Assembly: GCA_036504075.1 (NCBI GenBank)
Contig: DASXVX010000040.1
Location: 1-47,333 of the forward strand
Direction: 5' to 3'
Length of the DNA: 47,333 nt
From: DASXVX01 sp036504075
Lineage (GTDB): Bacteria > Bacillota > Sulfobacillia > Symbiobacteriales > Symbiobacteriaceae
The notes beneath the pieces were generated by a model that was given only the letters and a program-made list of their open reading frames with translations, was not told the DNA's origin and did not search any database. The position numbers were made by a program, and so were the translations under genes. Of the stretch, positions 1 through 7,506 are shown piece by piece (position 1 is the stretch's first letter; every line of letters starts with the position of its first letter).

Positions 1-3
1 GCA

Positions 4-47
4 CGCCCCGTCACCGGGGCGCACTGCCCAAGTGGGATTTCCACTTG
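4..47. other. Two small hairpins at the left edge
   Basis: A 7-bp GC-rich stem (4-10 with 15-21) is followed by a second 7-bp stem (29-35 with 41-47, loop GATTT), which runs into a T-rich stretch on the plus strand. They look like the end of something to the left, for example a terminator, but the gene they belong to is outside the window. At 90-108 the minus strand reads GGAGG-TTCAAGT-CCTCC, like a tRNA T-arm, but no full tRNA can be folded around it. Confidence 0.35.
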
Positions 48-136
48 TTTGTCTTTCAGTTACAAGACCGAACAGGATAAACGGCCTTGGGAGGACTTGA
101 ACCTCCTGACTTGCATGACTGCGAGGCGCACCGCGA

Positions 137-169
137 AAAACACCTCGCCGGTCACCGGCGAGGTGTTTT
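137..169 (-). terminator. Intrinsic terminator after ftsL
   Basis: A perfect 15-bp stem (137-151 with 155-169) with a TCA loop. Read on the minus strand it ends in a run of T residues. It sits about 20 bp beyond the ftsL stop codon and would end the mraZ-rsmH-ftsL transcript. Confidence 0.85.
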
Positions 170-188
170 GGCTTCGATCCGATCGATT

Positions 189-710
189 TCAGGGTTGACC
201 CGCCGCCGACTGGCTCCCGCCAAACACGTGGGACAGCGCCCCCTTCACCGTGCCCCAGAACCCCGCCGCGGCCGGCGTGCCTTGCGCCGCCCGAGCCGGC
301 TCCGGCCGGACCGCCACTGCCGTGGGGTCCACCGTCAGGTTTTTGAACGCCGACGTCCGCTGCATGCCCTGAGCCAGAGCCCAGTCCTGAACGGCGGTCG
401 CCGAGGTGGCCTTCACCAGCCGGTCCTCCAGCTCCCGGTTCTGCTGGTTCAGCCGGGCCAACTCATCCTTGCCCCGGGTGATCGACGACGTCTCCTGCTG
501 TACGGCCGTATTCCGCCAGACGGTCACCAGGGAGAAGCTCATGAAAATCGCCCACAGCAGCCCCGCTAACACGATCGGGCCGCCAATGGCCCGCGCCCGG
601 TGGCTAACCGGCCTGGTCGTCGGGCGCGGCGCACGGATCTCCGGGGCCACGTTCCGGGCCGTATTCCCGGCGACATCCCCATATGCGGAGAGGTTGCGTG
701 CTAATGACAT
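189..710 (-). CDS. ftsL: FtsL-like cell division protein
   Basis: 173-residue bitopic membrane protein of the FtsL/DivIC (septum initiator) type. It has a cytoplasmic N-terminus of about 40 residues, one membrane segment (about residues 43-63), then a coiled coil (about 70-105, rich in E, L, N and Q) and an Ala/Pro-rich tail outside. In the family it forms a complex with DivIC/FtsB and DivIB/FtsQ and helps activate septal wall synthesis. Low sequence conservation is normal for FtsL, so the call rests on topology plus position directly after rsmH. An AGGAGG site precedes the ATG. The usual next gene, a class B penicillin-binding protein (ftsI), does not follow; a strong terminator does. Confidence 0.8.
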   Translation of the reverse strand: MSLARNLSAYGDVAGNTARNVAPEIRAPRPTTRPVSHRARAIGGPIVLAGLLWAIFMSFSLVTVWRNTAVQQETSSITRGKDELARLNQQNRELEDRLVKATSATAVQDWALAQGMQRTSAFKNLTVDPTAVAVRPEPARAAQGTPAAAGFWGTVKGALSHVFGGSQSAAGQP

Positions 711-748
711 TCGTACCGCCTCCTACGACTCAGGTCTGATCATTCAAC

Positions 749-1684
749 TCATATCTTCTCGACCACCCGCAGTTTGGCGCTGCGGGAGCGGGGGTTCGCT
801 TCCAATTCGGCCTCTGTGGCCGTAATCGGCTTACGGGAGACGTGGGCTGCCTTGGGCTTGCGCCCGCATGCGCAGACGGGAAAGTCCGGCGGGCAGATAC
901 ACGGGTTGACCCAGGCATTGAACATCTGCTTCACAATCCGGTCCTCCAGCGAGTGGAAGGTGATCACCGCCAGCCGTCCGCCGGGCTTCAAAACCTTGAG
1001 CCCGTTCTCCAGCCCCCGCCCCAGTACCCCCAGTTCGTCGTTGACGGCGATCCGGATGGCCTGGAACGTCCGGCGGGCCGGGTGCCCGCCCTCCCGGCGG
1101 GCGGCGGCCGGAATTGCCGCCTTGATCACATCCACCAGTTCGCCCGTGCTGGTGAGAGGCTGTTCGGCCCGAGCCTGGACGATGAACTGGGCGATGCGCC
1201 TGGCCCATTTCTCCTCGCCATACTCCCAGAGGATCCGGTTCAGTTCCCCCTCGGCCCACTCGTTGACCACCGTGGCCGCCGAGACCGGGTTGTCACGGTC
1301 CATCCGCATGTCCAGCGGCGCATCCTGATGAAAGCTGAATCCTCGCTCCGCCTCATCAAGTTGATGAGACGAGACGCCAATATCCATCAAAATGCCGTCC
1401 ACCGGGCCAACGCCCAGCCGTTCCATGACGGCGTCGATGTGCTCGAAATTGGTCTTGACCAGTGTGACTTGCCCGGCAAACGGCCCGAGCTTTTCTCCCG
1501 CAGCGGCCAGGGCGTTTTCGTCCTGGTCAAGGCCGACCAGCCGTCCGACCGGACCCAGGCGCCGGACGATCTCCAGCGAGTGGCCCGCCCCGCCAAGGGT
1601 GCAGTCCACATAGGTTCCGCCGGGCTTGAGATCCAGGGCCGCCAGGGTCTCCTGCAGCAGCACCGGGAGGTGATGAAATTCCAT
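749..1684 (-). CDS. rsmH: 16S rRNA (cytosine1402-N4)-methyltransferase RsmH (MraW)
   Basis: SAM-dependent methyltransferase that modifies C1402 in the 16S rRNA decoding centre. The protein is about 311 residues, the usual length. It begins HHLPVLLQETL, has the SAM-binding stretch YVDCTLGGAGHS, and further on GILMDIGVSSHQLDEAERGF, which is characteristic of the family. The C-terminal part carries FHSLEDRIVKQMF. The ATG at 1684 is preferred over a TTG two codons upstream because it lies 7 nt after GGAGG. It is the second gene of the mraZ operon, 15 bp after the mraZ stop. Confidence 0.97.
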   Translation of the reverse strand: MEFHHLPVLLQETLAALDLKPGGTYVDCTLGGAGHSLEIVRRLGPVGRLVGLDQDENALAAAGEKLGPFAGQVTLVKTNFEHIDAVMERLGVGPVDGILMDIGVSSHQLDEAERGFSFHQDAPLDMRMDRDNPVSAATVVNEWAEGELNRILWEYGEEKWARRIAQFIVQARAEQPLTSTGELVDVIKAAIPAAARREGGHPARRTFQAIRIAVNDELGVLGRGLENGLKVLKPGGRLAVITFHSLEDRIVKQMFNAWVNPCICPPDFPVCACGRKPKAAHVSRKPITATEAELEANPRSRSAKLRVVEKI

Positions 1685-1699
1685 GGGCAACCCTCCCGT

Positions 1700-2128
1700 T
1701 TAGAAGTTGAGCAGCTTCTCAGCGATCTCGGGATACGACTCCTCTGCCTTCTGGCAGTACTCTTCCCACTTCGGCTGCGCCCAAATCTCCACCCGGCTGG
1801 AGACGCCGACGATCACGACATCCTTCTCCAACCCGGCGAACGTCCGCAAATTGGCCGGCAGCAAAATCCGGCCCTGCGGGTCCGCTTCGCACTCGGTGGC
1901 GCCTGAGAAGAAGAGGCGGGTGAACTGCCGGGCATCCACCGAAGCGACGGGGAGCGACCGGAGCTTTTCCGAGAACGTGTCCCACTCCTTCATGGGGAAG
2001 ACGAACAGGCAGCTTTCCAGCCCTTTCGTGGCAATAAAACGCTCACCCAGCCCCTCGCGGAGCTTGGCCGGGATGGCGAGACGTCCTTTTGCATCCACGC
2101 TGTGCTGAAATTCGCCCATGAAGGCCAT
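1700..2128 (-). CDS. mraZ: MraZ transcriptional regulator
   Basis: 142-residue DNA-binding protein with two AbrB-like MraZ halves. The first half starts FMGEFQHSVDAKGRLAIPAK and the second carries ATECEADPQGRILLPANLR; each holds the DxKGR/DxxGR signature. The open frame extends 11 codons further, but the ATG at 2128 gives the family N-terminus and has GGGAG 8 nt upstream. MraZ normally represses or tunes its own operon by binding TGG-type direct repeats, and such repeats lie just upstream at 2187-2214. Confidence 0.96.
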   Translation of the reverse strand: MAFMGEFQHSVDAKGRLAIPAKLREGLGERFIATKGLESCLFVFPMKEWDTFSEKLRSLPVASVDARQFTRLFFSGATECEADPQGRILLPANLRTFAGLEKDVVIVGVSSRVEIWAQPKWEEYCQKAEESYPEIAEKLLNF

Positions 2129-2186
2129 GACATTCGCTCCCTGCGGTTCCACCTTCCCCATTCTGCGTGGAGTTTATGGGCTTTCC

Positions 2187-2214
2187 CACCACTTCGCTCC
2201 ACTTTTCACCACTG
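2187..2214 (-). promoter_or_regulatory. MraZ box: three TGG repeats with 10-bp period
   Basis: On the minus strand TGGTG, TGGAG and TGGTG follow one another at exact 10-bp steps (two copies of AAGTGG are included), about 60-85 bp upstream of the mraZ start. This matches the known operator design of MraZ, direct TGG-containing repeats separated by 5 nt, which bind one face of the helix. A clear -35/-10 pair was not found by eye. Confidence 0.75.
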
Positions 2215-2281
2215 TGCCTTACCAATTTGACACCAGCACCGGAATTCCTCTAGGACTGAAGGCCTATTTTGCGAAGATCGC

Positions 2282-2319
2282 AAAAAAGATGCGGGCCGGG
2301 CAAATGCCCGGCCTGCATC
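2282..2319 (-). terminator. Terminator after the alpha/beta hydrolase gene
   Basis: A stem (2288-2302 with 2305-2319, one mismatch) whose core is GGCCGGGCA/TGCCCGGCC. On the minus strand it is followed by six T residues (2282-2287). It closes the ABC exporter-hydrolase transcript. Confidence 0.85.
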
Positions 2320-2327
2320 GCTTGCAG

Positions 2328-3275
2328 TTATTGACAGAGAAATGAGATGGCCCGTTCCAGGCTTTTTTCGAACGTTTCCGGGTAGACGTGCCCCATGCCG
2401 GGAAGGACCTCCAGTTCCACCGGAATCCCGTAATCCCCCAGCAGGGACTGCACCTCCCGCGAGACCCGCAGGCACTCCACGTCGGCCTCGCCCACGACGA
2501 TGTACCCCCGCCGGAGGTGCTCCGGCGGCTTCGCTTGCAGAGCCTCCCGCAGTGGCGTGACGTCGGCCAGCCAGGGCCCGACGGCGATAAACCCCCGGGC
2601 CGGCAGAACGCCCGTGGCCGCCAGCCAAATCGACCGCCCCGCGCCCATGGAGAAGCCCCCCACCAGCAGTTTCCCGTCCCGGACCGGCCGCTCGCCGATT
2701 AACTCCGCATGGTGAAGCGTCACGTCTCCTGTCACCCGCTCCAGGTCGTTCCAGATGAACCGGTTAGGCGCGTCCACCTCCGCCGACTGCAGCATGGCCA
2801 CCCGCCAGCCTTGCGCCGCCACAGGCCGCCAGCGGTCCACCTCCCGGCCGGCGTTGCTGTCGTTGCCGTGCAGGGCCATCAGCAGCGGGGCGGGGCCGGC
2901 GGGAGCGGGGTCGGCCGGGCCGGCAGGCTCCACCGTCAGTCGGAGGCGCTTCGCCTGCGCCTGAGCCGCCACCTGCCGCTCCTGGCAAATGGTGTACATG
3001 CGCTCGAACTCCGGGTGCCCCTGCAGCCCCTTCACGTCCGGATCGTTGCGTAGCCGCTCCGAGAACCAGGAGCCGGCAGCCAGCGTGTCAGCCATGATCT
3101 GCAAGGCCCCGTCGGTCTGCCCCTGCACCGCCGTCAGGCAGACCCGCCAAAGCGCGATGGTGCTTGCCTCCTCCGGGTAGTTCGGCCCCTTCCGGTCGAC
3201 CAGGGCCAGGGCCGCGGCAAATTCCCCTGCCCGATACACCTGAAGCATCTCCGTCTGCAGCTCTGAAAACGTCAT
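2328..3275 (-). CDS. Alpha/beta hydrolase with helical N-terminal domain
   Basis: 315 residues. Residues 1-120 are helical and look like a short TPR-type region. Residues 130-315 form an alpha/beta hydrolase: LLMALHGND (oxyanion strand), the nucleophile elbow GFSMGAG with the presumed catalytic Ser, an acidic residue in VVGEADVE, and the His of GMGHVYPE near the C-terminus. This layout fits phospholipase/carboxylesterase-like or dienelactone hydrolase-like enzymes; the substrate cannot be told. It is the last gene after an ABC-2 exporter, 21 bp downstream of a permease gene, so it is probably co-transcribed. Confidence 0.8.
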   Translation of the reverse strand: MTFSELQTEMLQVYRAGEFAAALALVDRKGPNYPEEASTIALWRVCLTAVQGQTDGALQIMADTLAAGSWFSERLRNDPDVKGLQGHPEFERMYTICQERQVAAQAQAKRLRLTVEPAGPADPAPAGPAPLLMALHGNDSNAGREVDRWRPVAAQGWRVAMLQSAEVDAPNRFIWNDLERVTGDVTLHHAELIGERPVRDGKLLVGGFSMGAGRSIWLAATGVLPARGFIAVGPWLADVTPLREALQAKPPEHLRRGYIVVGEADVECLRVSREVQSLLGDYGIPVELEVLPGMGHVYPETFEKSLERAISFLCQ

Positions 3276-3296
3276 GCCAATCCGTCCTCCTTATCG

Positions 3297-4082
3297 CTAA
3301 CTCCGCATCATCATCAAGTTGCCGGATTCATACCGCTTCAGGCCGTGCCGGAACACCACCACCGCCAAGCCGGAGAAGAGCGCCGCCGCTCCCAACAACT
3401 CCAGGAACTGCATCCAGTGAAACTCACGCACCAGCTCCACCGGCACCGTCGAAATGAACCCAGCCGGAATCAGGGTGAACAGCACGACTTTCACCCCGGT
3501 GTCAAAAATCGGTGCCGGATAGGTGGAAAAATGGAGCACCGTGTTAAACAACTGTGCCGACAGCGTCTCGGAGTTTCCCATGTAGAACGTGAGCGAACCG
3601 GTCAGCACCGAAAAAGCCATCATGATGATGGCCGCCAGCACCGAGGCGACCAGAAAGACCGCCACCCGGGCCCAGGTCAGTTTCACCAGCAGCACCAGCA
3701 CCACCGGCCCAAACAGCATGTCCCCCAGGTTGAAAATCGAAATCCGGCTTACCAGCAGGTGGAGCAGCACGTCTTTCGGCAACGTCAGGTAGTAGTCCAA
3801 CTGCCCCTGCGCCACCAGTTCGGGGATGCGCCGGGCGTTGAAAGTCAGCCCCATCGCCAGCCCGACACTCACCGTCACCACCGCCCACATCACCACGACA
3901 TCCTCCAGCGTCCAGCCCCTTATCACCGGGAACTTGGTGAAATAGAGCATCCAGAACATGACCCAGAGACCATCGTTGATGAACATCCCCAGCACCTGGC
4001 TGACCGCCGAAGCCCGGTATTCCAGGGCGGCGGCCAGGTTCACTTTCAGGTACGCACCCACAAAGGCGAAAAACTTAGCCAC
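3297..4082 (-). CDS. ABC-2 type transporter permease (second subunit)
   Basis: 261-residue integral membrane protein with about six hydrophobic segments (for example around residues 50-75, 115-145 and 150-185). It resembles the ABC-2 permeases once called DUF990, in which an ATPase and two different permeases are encoded together. It overlaps the upstream permease gene by 8 bp, so the two are likely translationally coupled and form a heterodimeric channel. The exported substrate is unknown; relatives are usually annotated only as drug or unspecified exporters. Confidence 0.85.
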   Translation of the reverse strand: MAKFFAFVGAYLKVNLAAALEYRASAVSQVLGMFINDGLWVMFWMLYFTKFPVIRGWTLEDVVVMWAVVTVSVGLAMGLTFNARRIPELVAQGQLDYYLTLPKDVLLHLLVSRISIFNLGDMLFGPVVLVLLVKLTWARVAVFLVASVLAAIIMMAFSVLTGSLTFYMGNSETLSAQLFNTVLHFSTYPAPIFDTGVKVVLFTLIPAGFISTVPVELVREFHWMQFLELLGAAALFSGLAVVVFRHGLKRYESGNLMMMRS

Positions 4083-4875
4083 CGTTCACATCCACCCTTC
4101 GCACGCCGAGGCGGTAAATTGCGGTGCAGACGGCCCCAAACGCCAGCCCCCACACCAGTTGGGGACCCAGCAACTGCCAGACTCCGTCCCAGGTGAACTT
4201 GACAAACAGCCGGGCCGGACCGGCGATCATGTAGCGGAACGGCAGCACCTCCGCCACCCGCCGGACCGCCGGCGGATAGATCTCCAGCGGCAGCAGCATG
4301 CCCCCGAGAATCCACTTGAACCGGTCGAACAGCAGGTAGACGCCGCTCACCTCCTCCATCCAGAACGCCAGCAAGCCCACGGAGGCGCTGTAGAAGAAGT
4401 TGACCGTCTGCGTCGTCACCCAGAGCAGGAGAAAGACCGGCAACGCCGGCCAGTAGAAGGCGAAGCCCCCCACCAGCAGATAGGCCGTCAGACCGCCCAG
4501 CGCCAGCACCGTCGCCAGCTTGAACAGCCCCTCGCCGATGAACTGGCTGTAGTGAAACAGCAGGTAGTTGTACGGCTTGTTCAGCCGGAGCGCCAGGTCG
4601 CCATCCTTCACTTCCTGCTCCAGCGTGGCGTGAATCCGGGGCATCGACATAACGATGGCCTCCGTCGCCACCAGGTACCAGATCATTTCCGGCAGCGAGT
4701 AGCCCGCAAAGGCGTCCACATTGCCGTAGGCGTACGTCACTTTCCACAACTGGACGAAGACGAACATGATAATGACCAGCGTCACGTTGGATAGCAGTTG
4801 GTCCCACAGGTAGGCCACCCGGGAACGCACGGCCACCCGGGCGACCTCCAAATATTTCAGCCAGCGCTTGCTCAT
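4075..4875 (-). CDS. ABC-2 type transporter permease (first subunit)
   Basis: 266-residue membrane protein with about six predicted membrane spans, of the same ABC-2 class as its downstream partner. A cytoplasmic stretch with EQEVKDGDLALRLNKPYNY is typical of this permease group. GGAGG lies 8 nt before the ATG. The gene begins 37 bp after the ATPase stop; that gap contains a short tandem duplication of the junction itself (4872-4939). Confidence 0.85.
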   Translation of the reverse strand: MSKRWLKYLEVARVAVRSRVAYLWDQLLSNVTLVIIMFVFVQLWKVTYAYGNVDAFAGYSLPEMIWYLVATEAIVMSMPRIHATLEQEVKDGDLALRLNKPYNYLLFHYSQFIGEGLFKLATVLALGGLTAYLLVGGFAFYWPALPVFLLLWVTTQTVNFFYSASVGLLAFWMEEVSGVYLLFDRFKWILGGMLLPLEIYPPAVRRVAEVLPFRYMIAGPARLFVKFTWDGVWQLLGPQLVWGLAFGAVCTAIYRLGVRRVDVNGG

Positions 4876-4939
4876 GCCTGGCGCCTCCGCTCCCGGTAGA
4901 CTGCTACCGTCATCATGCCGGCCGCCTCCGCTCCCGGTA
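4872..4939 (-). repeat. 41-bp-period duplication across the ATPase/permease junction
   Basis: 27 bp at 4872-4898 recur at 4913-4939 with two mismatches. Each copy contains the same coding tail or SD-like segment followed by GCATGA on the minus strand. In one copy it is the end of the ATPase gene (stop TGA), in the other it supplies the SD and start codon of the permease. Confidence 0.8.
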
Positions 4940-5938
4940 AATGTCGGCGATGATTTGCTCCATCGGTGGATTTTCGATGGTGATATCCTGCACGGTGTAC
5001 GTCCGGAGCAGTTCGCCCACCACCGCTTCGATTGGCGCGACGGCGGTATCCACCTCCAGCTTCACGCCGTACCCCTTCGCCTTCACCACCGTAACGCCCG
5101 GAATCGGCGGTGCGGCGCCGTCGAAGAGCGTCGCCAGCTTCAAGTCGATCATCCGGGACTTCATGAAGTCCCGCTTCAGGGCGTTCACGCTGTCGTCCAG
5201 AATGATCTCCCCGTGGTTGATGATGACGACCCGCTTGCAGAGTTGCTCGACGTCTCCGGCGTCGTGGGAGGTCAGGAAGACCGTGACCCCGTCCTCCTTG
5301 TTGGCCCGGCGAATCAAGTCCCGGATCGACGCCTTGGCCACCGGATCCAGCCCGATGGTCGGCTCATCCAAGAAGATGATCTCCGGAGCGTGCAGGAGGC
5401 TCGCGGCGATTTCGCAGCGCATCCGCTGGCCCAGCGAGAGCCGGCGGGCCGGGGTGTGCATGATCTCCTCCAGTTCGAACAGCGCCACCAGTTCGGACCG
5501 CCGCTTCAGATAGACCGGCCAGTCCAGCTCGTAAATCCGGGCCAGCAGGTTAAACGTGTCCACCGGCGGCAGGTGCAGCCACAGCTGTGACTTCTGGCCG
5601 AAGACCGAGCCGATGCGAAACGCCAGTTGCTGCCGCTGCTTCCACGGCGTGTAGCCCAGCACGGTCGCCTCGCCGGCGGTCGGGTGCAGAATGCCCGTCA
5701 GCATTTTAATGGTGGTGGATTTGCCCGCCCCGTTGGGGCCGATAAAGGCCAGCGCCTCCCCCCGCTCCGCGACGAGGTCGATGGACTTTACCGCCTCCTG
5801 CTCCACCACCTCCGGCTTGAAGGCGGCCCGAAAGCGCGCCCAGCCGCCTTCCGGCTTGCGCTGGAGTTTGAAGACCTTGCGGAGCCCACGGACCGCAATG
5901 ACGGTTTCAAGACCGACTGTTTCAAGACCCACTGTCAT
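4913..5938 (-). CDS. ABC transporter ATP-binding protein
   Basis: 341-residue ATPase that powers the two downstream permeases. Walker A GPNGAGKSTT lies near residue 70, the Q-loop region follows (FGQKSQLW), then the signature LSLGQRMRCEIAAS and Walker B with D-loop IIFLDEPTIGLDP. The C-terminal 100 residues are a regulatory extension common in ABC-2 ATPases. The N-terminus repeats VGLET twice (a 15-bp duplication at about 5905-5935), so the exact start is uncertain; the conserved fold begins at IAVRGLRKVF. It heads the exporter-hydrolase operon and is divergent from spo0E-like; the 266 bp between them show no gene. Confidence 0.93.
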   Translation of the reverse strand: MTVGLETVGLETVIAVRGLRKVFKLQRKPEGGWARFRAAFKPEVVEQEAVKSIDLVAERGEALAFIGPNGAGKSTTIKMLTGILHPTAGEATVLGYTPWKQRQQLAFRIGSVFGQKSQLWLHLPPVDTFNLLARIYELDWPVYLKRRSELVALFELEEIMHTPARRLSLGQRMRCEIAASLLHAPEIIFLDEPTIGLDPVAKASIRDLIRRANKEDGVTVFLTSHDAGDVEQLCKRVVIINHGEIILDDSVNALKRDFMKSRMIDLKLATLFDGAAPPIPGVTVVKAKGYGVKLEVDTAVAPIEAVVGELLRTYTVQDITIENPPMEQIIADIYRERRRPA

Positions 5939-6204
5939 AAGACCGCATCCCTTTCTGGGTATTGCCCCATCAGACGTTTTTAAAAGCGAGAAAGTTCCAT
6001 GATTGCATAGAGATCTTCGGTCAAATCACCGAAACCGCAGCCCTACCAGGGTCATACACATATGCATCGCCCTGTCGGCAAAAGTTTTGGCCGCATATTA
6101 TTCTGCGACGTAGAAGGAATCTGGATTTCGACATCGAAAAGAATAAATCGTCAGTTAGTTAATCACATATCCACAGTCGGCCTGAGGGTTTTGGGGGGAA
6201 ACGC

Positions 6205-6480
6205 ATGCTATCAATGCCGTCGATCTACGAAGAAATCGAGGAACTGCGTCGACAACTTCACCGGGTAGTCGGTCCCCGATTCGACCCTGCTTGCCTGCCG
6301 GCACTCCTACCGATCAGCGAACAACTCGACCGCTTGACCCTGCTCGTTTGTCGTCTGGAACAAAACGGACAGCAGGCAAAAACCCCCGCGTCCGAAAGCC
6401 AGGCGTATGAGCCTCCGCGGCCGGACGCCATCGCACCAAGCCTTACAGAGCCAAAGGAGGAAGCCCTACGGAAGTACTAA
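6205..6480 (+). CDS. Spo0E-family aspartyl-phosphate phosphatase
   Basis: 91 residues. Residues 8-52 match the Spo0E-like fold: a two-helix hairpin beginning IEELRRQLHRVV and ending in the signature SEQLDRLTLLVCRLE, where S-x-x-L-D is the catalytic motif used to dephosphorylate Spo0A~P. Small proteins of this family delay sporulation. The C-terminal 35 residues are Pro/Glu-rich and probably disordered. GGGGGG precedes the ATG. Its last codons overlap the start of spoVS by 13 nt, so both genes belong to one transcript. Confidence 0.8.
   Translation: MLSMPSIYEEIEELRRQLHRVVGPRFDPACLPALLPISEQLDRLTLLVCRLEQNGQQAKTPASESQAYEPPRPDAIAPSLTEPKEEALRKY
6453..6460 (+). promoter_or_regulatory. Shine-Dalgarno site that selects an ACG start for spoVS
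   Basis: AAAGGAGG is an almost complete anti-SD match. The ACG at 6468 lies 7 nt after it, the ideal distance. The nearest ordinary start in frame, GTG at 6483, is 22 nt away and would remove the conserved N-terminus. Confidence 0.75.
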
Positions 6481-6728
6481 AGGTGTCAGCTCATTCCGCC
6501 CCCAAGTCAGTGGCTGGTGCGCTGGCTGCCGTTATTCGCGACACAGGTGTTGCCGAAGTTCAGGCGATCGGCGCGGGAGCAGTGAATCAGGCAACCAAGG
6601 CGATCGCCATCGCACGCGGCTATGTGGCCCCCAACGGCATTGACCTGGTTGCCGTGCCCGCCTTTGCGGAAGTTACGATTGAAGGCGAGGTGCGGACCAC
6701 AATTCGCTTTATCGTGGGTCCGAGGTAG
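6468..6728 (+). CDS. spoVS: Stage V sporulation protein S (SpoVS), apparent ACG start
   Basis: From the ACG the protein is 86 residues, exactly the B. subtilis length, and begins (M/T)EVLKVSAHSAPKSVAGALA, matching the conserved SpoVS N-terminus residue by residue. The core QAIGAGAVNQATKAIAIARG and the end IRFIVGPR are also conserved. SpoVS is a small Alba-fold nucleic-acid-binding protein needed for normal sporulation and septation. No ATG, GTG or TTG exists in frame near the SD; GTG at 6483 would give an 81-residue form lacking the first beta-strand. A sequencing error (ATG to ACG) is the main alternative. Confidence 0.93.
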   Translation, partial: TEVLKVSAHSAPKSVAGALAAVIRDTGVAEVQAIGAGAVNQATKAIAIARGYVAPNGIDLVAVPAFAEVTIEGEVRTTIRFIVGPR

Positions 6729-6744
6729 TCGCACCCTCGAATGA

Positions 6745-6773
6745 AAACGGCGCCCCGTGCGGGAGCGCCGTTT
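6745..6773. terminator. Bidirectional terminator between spoVS and the nucleotidyltransferase gene
   Basis: A 9-bp perfect stem AAACGGCGC (6745-6753) / GCGCCGTTT (6765-6773). A and T runs flank both sides, so it can serve the two converging genes. Confidence 0.75.
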
Positions 6774-6775
6774 CA

Positions 6776-7483
6776 CTATTCCCTGGTCGAAGGATGCGAC
6801 TCCCAGGTGGACATCCGCCCGCCGTGGGGCGCCAGTACCCGGTCCACTACCGTCTGTGCCAGGTGCCGGTCCAGGTCCCCGGCGAAGAACGCCCGGGCCA
6901 TGCGGCCCAGGTCGGGGTCGTACCGCTCCACGTACGCCAGCCGCCGCTTGGGCTGCTCGCCCCAAATCCGGTTCAGCTCGCAATACGCCTCCAGACTCAG
7001 CGAGACCAGCATGGCACCCAGAAGCCGCTCATTGGCCGGCTGGCCCGCCACGTCCTCCAGGTCGTCCGCCAGATCGGTCAGCCGGAACCGCCAGCGATCC
7101 ACCGCCTCCTGCGTCAACGCCGGGGGCCCCGCTTCCACCAGCTTCCGGGCCATGGCCGACAACTCCGCCAATTTGCCCGACTTGTCCAGCAGCGACTGGC
7201 CGGTGGCAAACGCATTGATCACCGCCGGACGGCCGCTCTCCATAAGCTTCCGCCAGCCCCGGGGCGAGGCACGGTGGACCTCCGCCGGCACGCCGCTGTA
7301 TCGGCGCAGGGAGATCTGCGTCCCCTCCTTCTCGCCCTTGACGATCACGTACAAGTCCAGGTCCGACGTGGGACCCGCCGTACCTGTTAATGCCGAACCG
7401 AAAAACAGGATGCCATCCACCTCCGGATGCTCCTGCAAATCCTGCAGCGCTTGCGACAGGGCCGATTGAAACCGAGACGGCAT
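6776..7483 (-). CDS. Nucleotidyltransferase-domain protein
   Basis: 235 residues. Residues 20-55 form a Pol-beta-type nucleotidyltransferase core: ILFFGSALTGTAGPTSDLDL, with the GS motif and the DxD metal ligands. Residues 90-220 are helical, resembling the substrate-binding domain of aminoglycoside nucleotidyltransferase-like proteins. The substrate is unknown; it could be a small-molecule or tRNA-related enzyme, or act like the MNT partner of a HEPN toxin, but no separate HEPN gene is next to it. It is the last gene of a short operon after the formyl-THF cyclo-ligase. Confidence 0.75.
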   Translation of the reverse strand: MPSRFQSALSQALQDLQEHPEVDGILFFGSALTGTAGPTSDLDLYVIVKGEKEGTQISLRRYSGVPAEVHRASPRGWRKLMESGRPAVINAFATGQSLLDKSGKLAELSAMARKLVEAGPPALTQEAVDRWRFRLTDLADDLEDVAGQPANERLLGAMLVSLSLEAYCELNRIWGEQPKRRLAYVERYDPDLGRMARAFFAGDLDRHLAQTVVDRVLAPHGGRMSTWESHPSTRE

Positions 7484-7506
7484 AAAAATCTCCCCCTTTC
7501 CGGGTG

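Noticed and set aside
61..175. Complete tRNA gene on the minus strand
   Set aside because: Only a T-arm-like hairpin is present; the place for the anticodon and D arms is taken by the ftsL terminator.
6115..6144. SigH-type promoter (AGGAAT ... GAAT) upstream of the spo0E-like gene
   Set aside because: The distance between the two elements is about 5 bp longer than the known SigH spacing; the alternative GGATTT is too close.
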